From JAOBAU01 sp034667465 (GTDB lineage Bacteria; Acidobacteriota; Thermoanaerobaculia; Gp7-AA8), in assembly GCA_034667465.1 (NCBI GenBank), contig JAXDJV010000023.1, positions 1 through 64,000 of the forward strand: 64,000 nucleotides of DNA, in the 5' to 3' direction. The notes under the pieces were generated by a model. The model had not been told where the DNA came from. It saw only the letters and a program-made list of their open reading frames with translations, and did not search any database. The first letter of the stretch is position 1. Each line of letters starts with the position of its first letter. Positions 15,910 through 24,629 of the stretch are shown in pieces. The translations under genes and the position numbers were made by a program.

Positions 15910-17292
15910 ATGCGTGCGGCCGACTATCGACGCGAATTCCGTGAGCTCTTCCGGCTCGCTGCTCCCGTTGCGGCCGCGCAGGCCGGCACGCAGATGATGG
16001 GACTCGTCGATGTGGCCGTGCTCGGCCGCCTCGGCGCGCGCGAGCTTGCGGCGTCCGGCGTCGGCAACGCAGTCTTCTTCGCCTTTTCGGTCATCGGTAC
16101 CGGCATCGTGCTCGGCATCGATCCGCTCGTGGCGCAGGCGGTCGGCGCGGGCGATCATGTCCGCGCGCGACGCGCGCTCTGGCAGGGAGTCTGGCTCGCC
16201 ATCTCCGTCTCCGCGGCGCTCACGCTCATCATGGCGCTCGGCGCGTGGGCGCTGCCGCTCGTCGGCGCGCCGGACCTCACCGAAGACGCACGCATCTTTC
16301 TCCTCGTCCGGACGACCAGCCTGCTGCCGCTGCTGCTCTTTTTCGTCGGGCGTTCCTATCTGCAGGCGTACGGCCGTACGCGCCCACTGCTCGTGGCGAT
16401 GATCGCGGCGAACATCCTCAACTTTTTCGGCGATCTCGTGCTCGTCTTCGGCGGACATTCGCTGCCGCCGTGGACAGGTCCGCTTCGCCGCACTCCGGCG
16501 CTGCACGTCGGCGGCGCGGCTCTGGCGACGACGCTCTGCACGATTCTCGAAGTGCTGATCCTGCTCGTGCCGCTGCGGCAAATGTCGCGCGCGATGGCAT
16601 TGCCGGCGCACGTCGATCATCGCTGGAACCGCCGAGACGTCGCGCAGGCGTTTCACATCGGCTTGCCGATCGGACTGCATATGGGAGCGGAGGTCGGCAT
16701 CTTCGCGCTCGTCGCGCTGCTCGCCGCGCGCGTCGGCACACTGCAACTCGCCGCGCATCAGGTGGCGATCGGTCTCGCGTCCTTCACCTTCACGATCGCA
16801 CTCGGCGTTGCCGCGGCGGGAGCGGTGCGCGTCGGCATCGCGGTCGGCGCGCGCGACGCGCTTGCGACGCGTCGCGCGGGACACATCGCCTTCATCGGCG
16901 GCGCGCTCGTGATGGGAACGAGTGCCGCGCTCTTCGCGCTGATCCCGCGCTCGCTGGCGCGACTCGTCACCGATCAGGAAAGCGTCATTGCCACCGCGGC
17001 GCCGCTGCTGCTCGTCGTCGCGGTCTTTCAGTTGTCGGACGGCATTCAGGCCGTCGGCGCCGGTGTGCTGCGCGGCGCCGGCGACACGAAATACACGCTC
17101 TACGCGAATCTCTTCGGCCACTGGTGTATCGGTCTGCCGACCGCGCTGCTCCTCGGCTTCGCCGGCGGCTACGGCGTCGTCGGACTGTGGTGGGGACTCT
17201 GCACCGGACTGACGGTCGTCGCCGGGTTGCTCTTCGTCCGATTCGAGCGGCTGTCGCGCTCGACGATCGAGCCGGTCTTCAACCCTTCCTGA
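15910..17292 (+). CDS. MATE-family multidrug/cation exporter
   Basis: The 460-residue protein has about 12 hydrophobic segments in two similar halves and the NorM/DinF-style N-terminus (ELFRLAAPVAAAQAGTQMMGLVDVAVLGRLG). MATE proteins export organic cations and metabolites using H+ or Na+ gradients. The second half has VLRGAGDTKYTLYANLFGHW, typical of the family. The start is placed at 15910 from the -10 box. The substrate cannot be inferred. Confidence 0.9.
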   Translation: MRAADYRREFRELFRLAAPVAAAQAGTQMMGLVDVAVLGRLGARELAASGVGNAVFFAFSVIGTGIVLGIDPLVAQAVGAGDHVRARRALWQGVWLAISVSAALTLIMALGAWALPLVGAPDLTEDARIFLLVRTTSLLPLLLFFVGRSYLQAYGRTRPLLVAMIAANILNFFGDLVLVFGGHSLPPWTGPLRRTPALHVGGAALATTLCTILEVLILLVPLRQMSRAMALPAHVDHRWNRRDVAQAFHIGLPIGLHMGAEVGIFALVALLAARVGTLQLAAHQVAIGLASFTFTIALGVAAAGAVRVGIAVGARDALATRRAGHIAFIGGALVMGTSAALFALIPRSLARLVTDQESVIATAAPLLLVVAVFQLSDGIQAVGAGVLRGAGDTKYTLYANLFGHWCIGLPTALLLGFAGGYGVVGLWWGLCTGLTVVAGLLFVRFERLSRSTIEPVFNPS

Positions 17293-17310
17293 AATCGCCT
17301 GATGACGCGT

Positions 17311-18090
17311 TCACGTGTAGCTCTCGAACACGAACGGACCGTCGCCGAGGTCGATGGAGAACTCGCGCTGCGCAATGTTGCTGAGTTCTTCGGACGCGAA
17401 CGGCTCTTCGGCGAGGACGCCTTCGCGATAGCGCGCGAGGAGATTGCCGCGCAGGATCGTTCGCTCCTCGCGACGTGCGCGCTGGATCGTCAGCGAGCGG
17501 CGGAAGATCGACGCCGGATGCGTCGACGTGTAGTGATTCGCGATCTCGACGTCGGCCGCGGTCTGCCGATCGAGCGCGAATTCGTAGAAGTCGTCGACGC
17601 CCGACGCGTCGCGCATGTCGAGTACCCAGAGCTCGCCGTCGCGGCGGAGCGAGTAGGTGAGCCCGCCCTGTTCCGACGTCGCGCCTTCTTCGAGCTGCAT
17701 CGGTTCGAGCAGCCCGGCCGCGCCGAAGCCGACGTCGGCGATCCATCGCTCGCCGCCCATGTTGACGAGGAGCAGCACGTGCGTTCGCGACCAGCCGGCC
17801 GGCGGTCCGCGCCGCACGCGCGCGAGCAGCACGCGCGTATCGAACCCGACCTCGCGCAGTGCCGCGTCGAACAGCGTGTTCTGCTCGAAGCAGTAACCGC
17901 CGCGCCCTTCATCGAGAAACTTTCGTTCGAGCGCAGGCAGCGAAAGGTCGATGCCGCGCCCGCGCTGAATGTCGAGATTCTCGAAAAGGAACGTGTCGCG
18001 ATGACGGCGATGCAGGTCGTGGAGCGCGTCGAGGTTCGCCGAGGACGGCGCGTTCGCGTTAATTCGCCTGAGGTAATCGTCGAACCGCAT
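17311..18090 (-). CDS. nat: Arylamine N-acetyltransferase
   Basis: The 259-residue protein has the NAT catalytic triad: C67 in RGGYCFEQN, H104 in SRTHVLLLV and D119 in WIADVGFG. NATs move acetyl from acetyl-CoA to arylamines and hydrazines through the Cys. The N-terminal FENLD and length are typical. ATG 18090 is preceded on the minus strand by TACAAT (18097-18102) with a 6-nt gap and no Shine-Dalgarno, so the message is probably leaderless. It converges on the MATE gene 18 nt away. Confidence 0.93.
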   Translation of the reverse strand: MRFDDYLRRINANAPSSANLDALHDLHRRHRDTFLFENLDIQRGRGIDLSLPALERKFLDEGRGGYCFEQNTLFDAALREVGFDTRVLLARVRRGPPAGWSRTHVLLLVNMGGERWIADVGFGAAGLLEPMQLEEGATSEQGGLTYSLRRDGELWVLDMRDASGVDDFYEFALDRQTAADVEIANHYTSTHPASIFRRSLTIQRARREERTILRGNLLARYREGVLAEEPFASEELSNIAQREFSIDLGDGPFVFESYT

Positions 18091-18096
18091 GACGGG

Positions 18097-18102
18097 ATTG
18101 TA
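18097..18102 (-). promoter_or_regulatory. -10 box TACAAT of nat, leaderless
   Basis: TACAAT on the minus strand ends 6 nt before the nat ATG. Confidence 0.5.
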
Positions 18103-18127
18103 GAGCGTCCGCGCCAGGTCTCATTCG

Positions 18128-18355
18128 ATTCGCACATTCCTGTTCTCACTCATCGCTGTCGCTCACGCCGCACCTGTTTTTGCCCCGACAACATTTCAGA
18201 TTTCGGCGTCAGCGGAGGCAGCGGCAATGGCCGGATGCAGTCCCGCGTGTTTCAGGGACAGCCAGGCTCCGTGGGCGCGGGCAGGTGGATCTACGAATAC
18301 CGGCTTTTCTCTCGTCGTGGTAGGTAATTCCGCGCGGGCGTCCCTCTATAGATAA
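18128..18355 (+). other. Cryptic open frame with signal-peptide-like start, in the longest gene-free gap
   Basis: The 280-nt gap 18091-18370 has no conventional gene. One frame is open from a TAG near 18101 to TAA 18353-18355 and reads TFLFSLIAVAHAAPVFAP like a signal peptide, then a short Ala/Ser/Cys-containing tail. It lacks ATG, GTG or TTG; only ATT 18128 could start it. It may be a decayed small secreted gene. TATAGA (18347-18352) at the end is a plausible -10 box for the activator gene at 18371. Confidence 0.2.
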
Positions 18356-18370
18356 GGTTTATTCACCGCC

Positions 18371-19795
18371 ATGTCTACGACCGCCGGCGCTTCGCGCCGT
18401 GAGGAACACCTCGAGGTGTGGTGCGACCGGCTCGGCTCTTCGCAGCCCGAGGCGGTGCGGTTGCTCTCTGCGCTGGAAGCGATCGGCATCGACAGTTACC
18501 CGGCGCCTGCTTCCGCCCGCGGCTCGGGCCTCATCCTTTTCGACGCGGTCACGCCGGAAGTCCGGTCGCGCATTCGCGAGCGCAGTGCGGGCGGCACCGA
18601 ACGCGTCATCGCTCTGGCGATGCAGCGCGATGCGCTCGGCGGCGGGGTCGGGTGGGAGCTGCTGCACATCGGCGCCAGCGACGCGCTGCAGTTCGGCGAT
18701 CCGGCGGCGACGGCCGAGGCGCTTGCGGCGCGCTTCCGGCGCTGGCAGGCGGTCGATCGCATCGTCGAATCGCCGCTCGTCGAGGCCAACCTCGCCGGTG
18801 AAAGCGCCGCCTGGCGAACGTTCCTCCGGCGCGTCGTCGACGTCGCGAAATTCAGCTCGATGCCGATTCTCATTCGCGGCGAGAGCGGCACCGGCAAGGA
18901 GCTCGTCGCTCGACTGATCCACACGCTCGACGCGCGGCCCGACAAGAAAGAGCTCGTGGTGCTCGACTGTACGACGGTCGTGCCGGAGTTATCGGGCAGC
19001 GAATTTTTCGGACATGAGCGCGGCGCGTATACCGGCGCCGCCGGCGCGCGCGATGGCGCGTTCGCGCTCGCGGACGGCGGCACGCTCTTTCTCGATGAAG
19101 TCGGCGAGCTGCCGCTGCGGCTGCAGGCCGAACTGCTGCGCGTCGTGCAGGAAGGAACGTACAAGCGCGTCGGCGGCAACACGTGGCAGCGCACGCGTTT
19201 CCGCCTCGTCTGCGCAACGCATCGCGATCTCGAGCAGCAGATGCAGGCCGGACGTTTCCGCCGCGATTTCTATTACCGCATCGCGGCGTGGACGTGCCGC
19301 CTGCCATCGCTGCACGAGCGACGCGACGACGTGCCCGCGCTCGTCCGCCATTTTCTGCGGCAATGTTTTCAGGGACGGCCGGTGCCGCCGCTCGACGCCG
19401 CGGTCGCGGAGCTGTTCGTCGCGCGCGACTATCCGGGCAATGTTCGCGACCTGCGTCACCTCGTCGAATGCATCGCGTGGCGGCATGTCGGCGATGGACC
19501 GATCACGCTCTACGACGTGCCGGAAGAAGAGCGGCCCGACGGCAGCACTGAAAATTCAATCGCCCCGGCCGGTGAAATGTTCGAGCAGGCGGCGCGTCTC
19601 GCGCTGCATTGCGGCATGGGACTGAAGGAGATTTCGAACGCGGCCGCCGATGCGTCGGTGCGACTGGCGCTCGACATCGAGCACGGCAACGTCGGCCGCG
19701 CCGCCGAGCGACTCGGCATCACCGACCGTGGACTGCAAAAGCGGCGCGCGCTCTGGCGGCGGAAAGAGCCGGAGGGCGACGCAACAGCCTCGTGA
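18371..19795 (+). CDS. Sigma-54-dependent transcriptional activator
   Basis: The 474-residue protein has a central AAA+ domain (about residues 140-375) with Walker A GESGTGKE near 170, the sigma-54 contact loop as GAYTGA (a known GAFTGA variant) near 218, Walker B LFLDEVGELP near 240 and the arginine-rich FRRDFYYRIAAW segment. The C-terminus has a Fis-type helix-turn-helix (NVGRAAERLGITDRGLQKRR). The N-terminal 130 residues are not a receiver domain that I recognise and may sense a ligand or partner. No sigma-54 -24/-12 promoter was identified in the neighbourhood. Its last 77 nt overlap the convergent amidohydrolase gene. Confidence 0.9.
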   Translation: MSTTAGASRREEHLEVWCDRLGSSQPEAVRLLSALEAIGIDSYPAPASARGSGLILFDAVTPEVRSRIRERSAGGTERVIALAMQRDALGGGVGWELLHIGASDALQFGDPAATAEALAARFRRWQAVDRIVESPLVEANLAGESAAWRTFLRRVVDVAKFSSMPILIRGESGTGKELVARLIHTLDARPDKKELVVLDCTTVVPELSGSEFFGHERGAYTGAAGARDGAFALADGGTLFLDEVGELPLRLQAELLRVVQEGTYKRVGGNTWQRTRFRLVCATHRDLEQQMQAGRFRRDFYYRIAAWTCRLPSLHERRDDVPALVRHFLRQCFQGRPVPPLDAAVAELFVARDYPGNVRDLRHLVECIAWRHVGDGPITLYDVPEEERPDGSTENSIAPAGEMFEQAARLALHCGMGLKEISNAAADASVRLALDIEHGNVGRAAERLGITDRGLQKRRALWRRKEPEGDATAS

Positions 19796-20498
19796 TCGTG
19801 CCGCCGAGCACGATCCGCTCGTCCGCGGGCCGCAGTCCGAGCGCGCGAACTTTGTAAAGCTCGACGCCGGGATGCAGCCACGGTCCGTCAGAGCCGAAGA
19901 TGATTTTGTGTGGGCCTGCGCGCGCGACCGCTTCGCGCAGGAGGTCGAATCGCCGCACGCCTGACGTGTCGGTGTAGACGTTCGGATGGCGCGAGAGGAT
20001 GTCGATGAGCGAGCGCTGCGCGGCCCAGTCATCGCCGAAGCTGCCGAGGTGCGGAATGATGAAGTTCACGTCGCGATACTCGGTGGCGAGCAGCTCGACC
20101 GCGGAGACTTCGCCCATCACGTCATAAAGAATCGGCAGCGACCACGCGCGGGCGGCGTCGCAGATCTCACGCGAGATCCGCGCATCGTGTCGATGGACTT
20201 TGATGCCTCGGAAACCGTGCCGCTGAACCGCCTCCGCGATCAGCTCCGCGATACGTCCGCGATCGCGCTCTGCGTTCACGAACGCGAGTCCGACATACCG
20301 CTGCGGCCATCGACGAACGATCGCCGCGACTTCGCGATTGGCGGCGCGGTAATCCGAATGAAACGCCGCCATCAGCACGGTGCGATCGATTCCCGCCGCC
20401 GCCGCGCGGCGCGCGTAGTCGGAAAGCCGGGCCGCGGTGTCCCACGGCCCGGTGAATCCGTCTCCGCTGCCGGCGTGGCAGTGACCATCGACGATCAT
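19719..20498 (-). CDS. Amidohydrolase-2 family metal-dependent hydrolase
   Basis: The 259-residue TIM-barrel protein starts MIVDGHCHAG (HxH metal ligands H6 and H8), with GIKVHRHDA, IPHLGSFG and the C-terminal FGSDGPW Asp. Such enzymes hydrolyse or decarboxylate small cyclic or aromatic substrates. ATG overlaps the stop of the upstream 504-residue gene (ATGA), so it is the last gene of the minus-strand operon. After the usual family end (GGTITRLL) about 22 Arg/Ala-rich residues follow; they are encoded antisense to the activator gene, probably because an older stop was lost. Confidence 0.8.
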   Translation of the reverse strand: MIVDGHCHAGSGDGFTGPWDTAARLSDYARRAAAAGIDRTVLMAAFHSDYRAANREVAAIVRRWPQRYVGLAFVNAERDRGRIAELIAEAVQRHGFRGIKVHRHDARISREICDAARAWSLPILYDVMGEVSAVELLATEYRDVNFIIPHLGSFGDDWAAQRSLIDILSRHPNVYTDTSGVRRFDLLREAVARAGPHKIIFGSDGPWLHPGVELYKVRALGLRPADERIVLGGTITRLLRRPPALSAARARAAFAVHGR

Positions 20499-22009
20499 CG
20501 CCGCTGCCGCGCCAGCTGTTGCTGCATGAGGATGGCCGGTTCCGTTGCATCGACTTCACGACTCGAAGTCGCAACCGGCGTGACGCCAAGATCGACACCA
20601 GTGACGGCGTGGTACGCGTGGATGTAGCGCTGAATCTCGGTCTTCCAGAACTGCGCCCAGCCGCGCGCTTCGTTCTCGTTGTCGGCGACGCTCCAGTCGC
20701 CGTAGCGAATCGACAGCAGGATCTGTTCGCCGTGCACCGCGAGGTCGCGGAAGTGCGTGACCGACGTATCAGTCCAGCCCATGAGCCGCTTCATCGAATC
20801 GACGACACTCATCCACGGCTCGGCGTACGGAACCATCGGACGTGCACCGAGGAACTCGCGCATTTCGCGACGCGAGAGAATCCATTGCTGCATCATCATT
20901 TCGGCGCGCGCCGTCCACGTGAGGCCGCGGAACTGGTTGTGCGCTCCCTCGGCGAGAATCAGATGCACTTCGCGCAATGCGTTGAGCAGCGGGAAACCGT
21001 CGGCGCGAATGGTGAGGTTCGATGCGCGCTCGTAGAAGATCGCCGCGTGATGCAGCAGCGCGTGGAACGCGGCGAGGAACTTCGAACGATCGTCGGCGAC
21101 GCGCATCGTCGGCACCGCTTTTCCGATCAGTGAGAGGCCGTACTCGTGACGATATTCATACGCGCGGCGAGCGACCGTCAGCCGATGATCCTCATCCTGT
21201 ACGTAGCCCCAGAAGATGTGCGACAGCGGCCGCAGCGGATGCATCTCGAGGTTCGCGAGCGGCTCGCGATCGCCGGGACCGCGCTTGTTCTGGAAGCGAA
21301 GGCTGATGGCGTTGATGGCCTGCACCATCATTCCGTGCTCGTGCCAGAGCGACCAGTAGAGCTCGATCGCGCACGGATGCAGGACCTTGTCTGCGATGGG
21401 CGCGGTGCTGCAGAACGGACTCGGACCGATGTCGTTGAAGGCCTCGGTGATTCGATGGAGGTACGGCAGCATGCCTTCCGTGTCTTTGAGGTAGTTCTTC
21501 AGATCGTCGACGAGGTCGCGCTCCACGCCGAGACCGAGCCGGCCATCCTCGACTTCATAGCCGGTGAGGTCGAACACCGTTGCACAGCGATCCATCAGGA
21601 ACACTTCGGTCGCGGCTTTCAGGACTTTGTAGCTGTCGACGCCGTTCAGCAGATGCGGCGGGAGCTTGGCGTGACCTGCGGCATCGGGACAGAGGATGCT
21701 GTTGACGTATTTCTCGTAGACGCTGAAGGACAGCGCCTGCGTGCCTTTGTGAATCGCCGCCCAGAGACCCTGCGCCGTCGTGTGGCCGATCGACGACTCC
21801 TGCAGGTTGACGTCGACGGAACCGATGCGCAGCGGCGCCTGGGGCCATGAGTTGATGTCGACGATTTCGCGCTCGGTCCCGTTGTCGACGAAGGGCGCCG
21901 GTTTCGGCTCGGCGAGATCGATAGTTGGTGCCGGCGGCGAAGCAGGATTGTCGGGAACGTTCACCGGGGGAACCGGTCCGCCGGCCGTGTCATCTGATTT
22001 CTTAGGCAT
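20495..22009 (-). CDS. Large mainly helical protein of the four-gene unknown operon
   Basis: I do not recognise this 504-residue protein. The first 45 residues are Pro-rich and disordered; the rest is helical with many conserved-looking Trp, His and Tyr (HPLRPLSHIFWGYVQDEDHR, HALLHHAAIFYERAS, TWTARAEMMMQQWIL). There is no signal peptide or membrane segment. A good AAGGAG site precedes ATG 22009. It lies 21 nt after the HEVGH protein gene and overlaps the amidohydrolase start, so all belong to one operon. Confidence 0.65.
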   Translation of the reverse strand: MPKKSDDTAGGPVPPVNVPDNPASPPAPTIDLAEPKPAPFVDNGTEREIVDINSWPQAPLRIGSVDVNLQESSIGHTTAQGLWAAIHKGTQALSFSVYEKYVNSILCPDAAGHAKLPPHLLNGVDSYKVLKAATEVFLMDRCATVFDLTGYEVEDGRLGLGVERDLVDDLKNYLKDTEGMLPYLHRITEAFNDIGPSPFCSTAPIADKVLHPCAIELYWSLWHEHGMMVQAINAISLRFQNKRGPGDREPLANLEMHPLRPLSHIFWGYVQDEDHRLTVARRAYEYRHEYGLSLIGKAVPTMRVADDRSKFLAAFHALLHHAAIFYERASNLTIRADGFPLLNALREVHLILAEGAHNQFRGLTWTARAEMMMQQWILSRREMREFLGARPMVPYAEPWMSVVDSMKRLMGWTDTSVTHFRDLAVHGEQILLSIRYGDWSVADNENEARGWAQFWKTEIQRYIHAYHAVTGVDLGVTPVATSSREVDATEPAILMQQQLARQRR

Positions 22010-22030
22010 GTGTGTCTCCTTTTCTTCGTG

Positions 22031-23338
22031 TCAGGCGGCGAGCGCCGGCGTGTGGGTGCGCGGAAGTCGGGTGTCGCGCAGCGAGCGCGCCAGCGCCCAC
22101 CGCGTCAGTAACTGCGCGACGGTGCGGCTCTCGCGTTCGGGTGTGAGCAGACGATCCTGTTTCGCCTGTCCGAGCACCGCGAGCGCGAGCGTCGGCGAAA
22201 GCGATTGCAGGCCGTCGACGAGCGGACGCGACTCGCGAAAGATGCGGCGAAGCCGCGCGGGCGTTCGCTCCGCCAGCTCGAATGCGCTCGCGAACGGACG
22301 TCCTTTCATCGTCGCCGGCCGATGCGCCGCGAGCAGGCGCAGGAACTCCGGCATGGTCGCTTCAAGCGCGGCGATGATTTGCAGCCGTTGCGGATCGAGA
22401 CCGGTGCGCGGATAGAACGACTCCCACATCGCGATCATCCGCGCCCATTGAGGATCGGGATGCAGCATCGCGCCGGCGGCGGCAGAGAGTTTCACCCGAA
22501 TCCACGGAAACGGATGCGGATCCTCGGTGTCGAGCCGGAAGACGATGGCGCGCGGCAGGCTGACGACGTTGATCAGTCCCTGCGTCGCGGCGATTCCCAG
22601 CTTTCCGACCGACCAGAAATCGGCAGCGATCTCGGAGATCCAGCGCTCCCACAACTGCCATGCGACGAGTTGCGCGGTCGGGCTTTGGCGCTGTTCCGCC
22701 TGCAGCTCCGCACGCAATCGCGGCAGCAGATCGAGCAGCGCCGCCGCCTGGTGACCGACTTCGTGCACGAGCGACGACGCCACGCCGCTGCCGAGCATCC
22801 GTTCGCGCGGCATTCGGATGACGGCGACCGGATTGTTGCCGCCGCCCGGCAAACGCGCGCGGACGCGGCGAATCGCGGCGCCATGTCCGCGGTCGAGATA
22901 GGTGATGACCGGTGGACGCGGGAAAGAATCGTCGCCGCCGACGGCCAGCGCATCATCGGCGACGACGTCGAGACCGCCGAGCCAGACGCCGTTGCCGACT
23001 TCGGCGCGCAGGTTCAGCGCGTCCGCGAAGATGTCGAACTGCGTCAGCGCGACGTTGAAGCGCAGCTTCAGGATTGCGAAGCGATGCTGCGCATGCGCAG
23101 CGCTCGCACCGCGTCCCTGCGGCGTTCGCAGCCACTGAATGTAATCGTTGATGCGGTGGCGCAGCCGGCGACGTCCATCGATCAGATAGTGCTCGATGGC
23201 GTGCGCCGCTTCGTCGGAGATTCGCGCCGCGGAGACCATCGGCATCGCCAGTGCGAACGGCTGCACGGTGGCGAGCCGCGTCTGCAGCGCGCGCGCTTCG
23301 AGCGCCAGCGTTGCGGCGGCGTAAGAAGAGAGCGCCAT
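22031..23338 (-). CDS. HEVGH-motif metallopeptidase-like protein
   Basis: The 435-residue protein has VHEVGHQAAALLDLL near residue 192, an HEXXH zinc site in a predicted helix, preceded by a beta-strand-like stretch with NPVAVIRMPRERMLG. No signal peptide is evident, although the N-terminus is Ala-rich (MALSSYAAATLALEARAL). The third zinc ligand is not certain (an Asp or Glu in WISEIAADFWSVGKLG is possible). The start is ATG 23338, which overlaps the stop of the upstream gene (TGATG). It may process one of the paralogous Gly-rich proteins encoded upstream; this is inference. Confidence 0.6.
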   Translation of the reverse strand: MALSSYAAATLALEARALQTRLATVQPFALAMPMVSAARISDEAAHAIEHYLIDGRRRLRHRINDYIQWLRTPQGRGASAAHAQHRFAILKLRFNVALTQFDIFADALNLRAEVGNGVWLGGLDVVADDALAVGGDDSFPRPPVITYLDRGHGAAIRRVRARLPGGGNNPVAVIRMPRERMLGSGVASSLVHEVGHQAAALLDLLPRLRAELQAEQRQSPTAQLVAWQLWERWISEIAADFWSVGKLGIAATQGLINVVSLPRAIVFRLDTEDPHPFPWIRVKLSAAAGAMLHPDPQWARMIAMWESFYPRTGLDPQRLQIIAALEATMPEFLRLLAAHRPATMKGRPFASAFELAERTPARLRRIFRESRPLVDGLQSLSPTLALAVLGQAKQDRLLTPERESRTVAQLLTRWALARSLRDTRLPRTHTPALAA

Positions 23339-23904
23339 CAGAAGGCTCCGAGAATTTGCAGACGGTTGCCGGACCGGATCCACCGGCCTGACATCGGCCG
23401 TCGCGACACGGGACGGATGAGACCAGGCGCGTATTCACGCGCGGCCTGCGCAATTGCGCCGCGCGCGACACGCCACGGATCGGCGTACGGCGGCGCGGAG
23501 CCGGCGTTCCTCGCGGCGACGCAGGCGAGGCGAACGAACTGCTTCGCCACTTCGAGCTCCTGCTCCGCCTCCGGCAGCGTTTCGTCGACTTCGAAGAGGC
23601 GCGTGGCGAGCGAGCCGAGCTTGCCGCCGATCTGCGCGCCGATCGGTCCGCCGAAAAATCCGCCCGCGACTTTGCCGGCGATCGGCAGCAGTGTTTTCGC
23701 GAGCGGCTTGACGAACCTTCCTGCGTTCTTGAGGAGCTTCTTGAAGAACTCCTCGAGCTCCGCTTCACCGGAAAGCGTCAGCAGTTCCTGGGCGAGCTCG
23801 AGCTCCTGTTCCTGCGACATTTCGCCGCTGAGCTCGCGGTCTTCCGATTGCGTTTCATACGCTTCGGAATCGTAAGTTCTGAGTGTGCGATCGAGATCGT
23901 GCAT
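23338..23904 (-). CDS. Gly-rich helical protein, paralogue 2
   Basis: The 188-residue protein is a paralogue of the product of the gene upstream: acidic N-terminus (SEDRELSGEMSQEQELELAQ), ELLTLSGEAELEEFFKKLLK, a Gly-rich hydrophobic stretch (AGGFFGGPIGAQIGGKLG), LPEAEQELEVAKQFVRLA and a basic tail (SRRPMSGRWIRSGNR). Such glycine-zipper segments insert in or pack against membranes. The function is unknown. A GGAG-type site lies before ATG 23904. Confidence 0.6.
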   Translation of the reverse strand: MHDLDRTLRTYDSEAYETQSEDRELSGEMSQEQELELAQELLTLSGEAELEEFFKKLLKNAGRFVKPLAKTLLPIAGKVAGGFFGGPIGAQIGGKLGSLATRLFEVDETLPEAEQELEVAKQFVRLACVAARNAGSAPPYADPWRVARGAIAQAAREYAPGLIRPVSRRPMSGRWIRSGNRLQILGAF

Positions 23905-23919
23905 GGCGTTCTCCGTTCC

Positions 23920-24579
23920 TCACAATCCGACGACGACGATGCGGCGGCCGCGGCGGAACCAGCGGCCGGTGGAGGGACGCGCGCCGTTGCCGGGACAGCT
24001 GCCGCCGCCGAGGCTCGCGACGAGACCGGGGGCGTGACGCTGCGCTGCGCTGGCGAGCGCTTTCTGTGCGATCGCCTGCGGATTGCCGGCGCGCGGCGAG
24101 GAGGCGACGTTGTTCGCCGCGGTGGTCGAGAGACGGACGAACTGCTTCGCCATCTCGAACTCGCGGTCTTCGCCGCTCATCCCTTCGAGCTCGAGCCCGA
24201 AGATGCTGCTCGCGAGGTTGCCGGCCTGCGTGCCGATCTGACCTCCGCGATTGCCGCCGAAGAAACTGCCGATCGCTTCGCCGCCGAGCGGCAGCGCTTT
24301 CTTCGCCGTGTCGCGCAGCAGCCCTTTCAGCTTTTGACCGGCCGGCGTGTTCAGCACGCCTTTCACGCCTTTCAGCAGCTTGCCGAAAAACTCGTCGAGC
24401 TCACGTTCGCCCGAGATCGAAAGCAATTCGGCGGCGAGCTCCAGTTCGCGATCTTCGCCTTCGTAATTGCTCTCGTGAAAATTCTCGTACTGGCTCTCGT
24501 GATAGCTCTCGCCTTCCCCTTCGCCGAGAAACTCGAACTCCCCTTCGAACTCGTCTGTCTCAAATGCGTTCCCGTTCAT
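23920..24579 (-). CDS. Gly-rich helical protein, paralogue 1
   Basis: The 219-residue protein begins with about 45 very acidic residues (EFEGEFEFLGEGEGESYHES), then LELAAELLSISGERELDEFF, a Lys-rich helix, a glycine-zipper (GSFFGGNRGGQIGTQAGN), FELEGMSGEDREFEMAKQFV-like helices and a basic end (RWFRRGRRIVVVG). It shares its whole plan with the next gene, implying tandem duplication. GGAGG lies before ATG 24579. Similar acidic/Gly-zipper proteins are scattered in many phyla without an assigned role. The gap to the methyltransferase stop is 50 nt, so cotranscription with it is possible. Confidence 0.6.
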   Translation of the reverse strand: MNGNAFETDEFEGEFEFLGEGEGESYHESQYENFHESNYEGEDRELELAAELLSISGERELDEFFGKLLKGVKGVLNTPAGQKLKGLLRDTAKKALPLGGEAIGSFFGGNRGGQIGTQAGNLASSIFGLELEGMSGEDREFEMAKQFVRLSTTAANNVASSPRAGNPQAIAQKALASAAQRHAPGLVASLGGGSCPGNGARPSTGRWFRRGRRIVVVGL

Positions 24580-24629
24580 GTGTCCTCCGTTTCGGAGCGC
24601 ACATGGAGCAACGGCAGGGCCACCGTAAC

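Noticed and set aside
20495..24579. Contractile injection system or prophage remnant
   Set aside because: No sheath, tube, baseplate, ATPase or integrase gene is nearby; the four genes stand alone.
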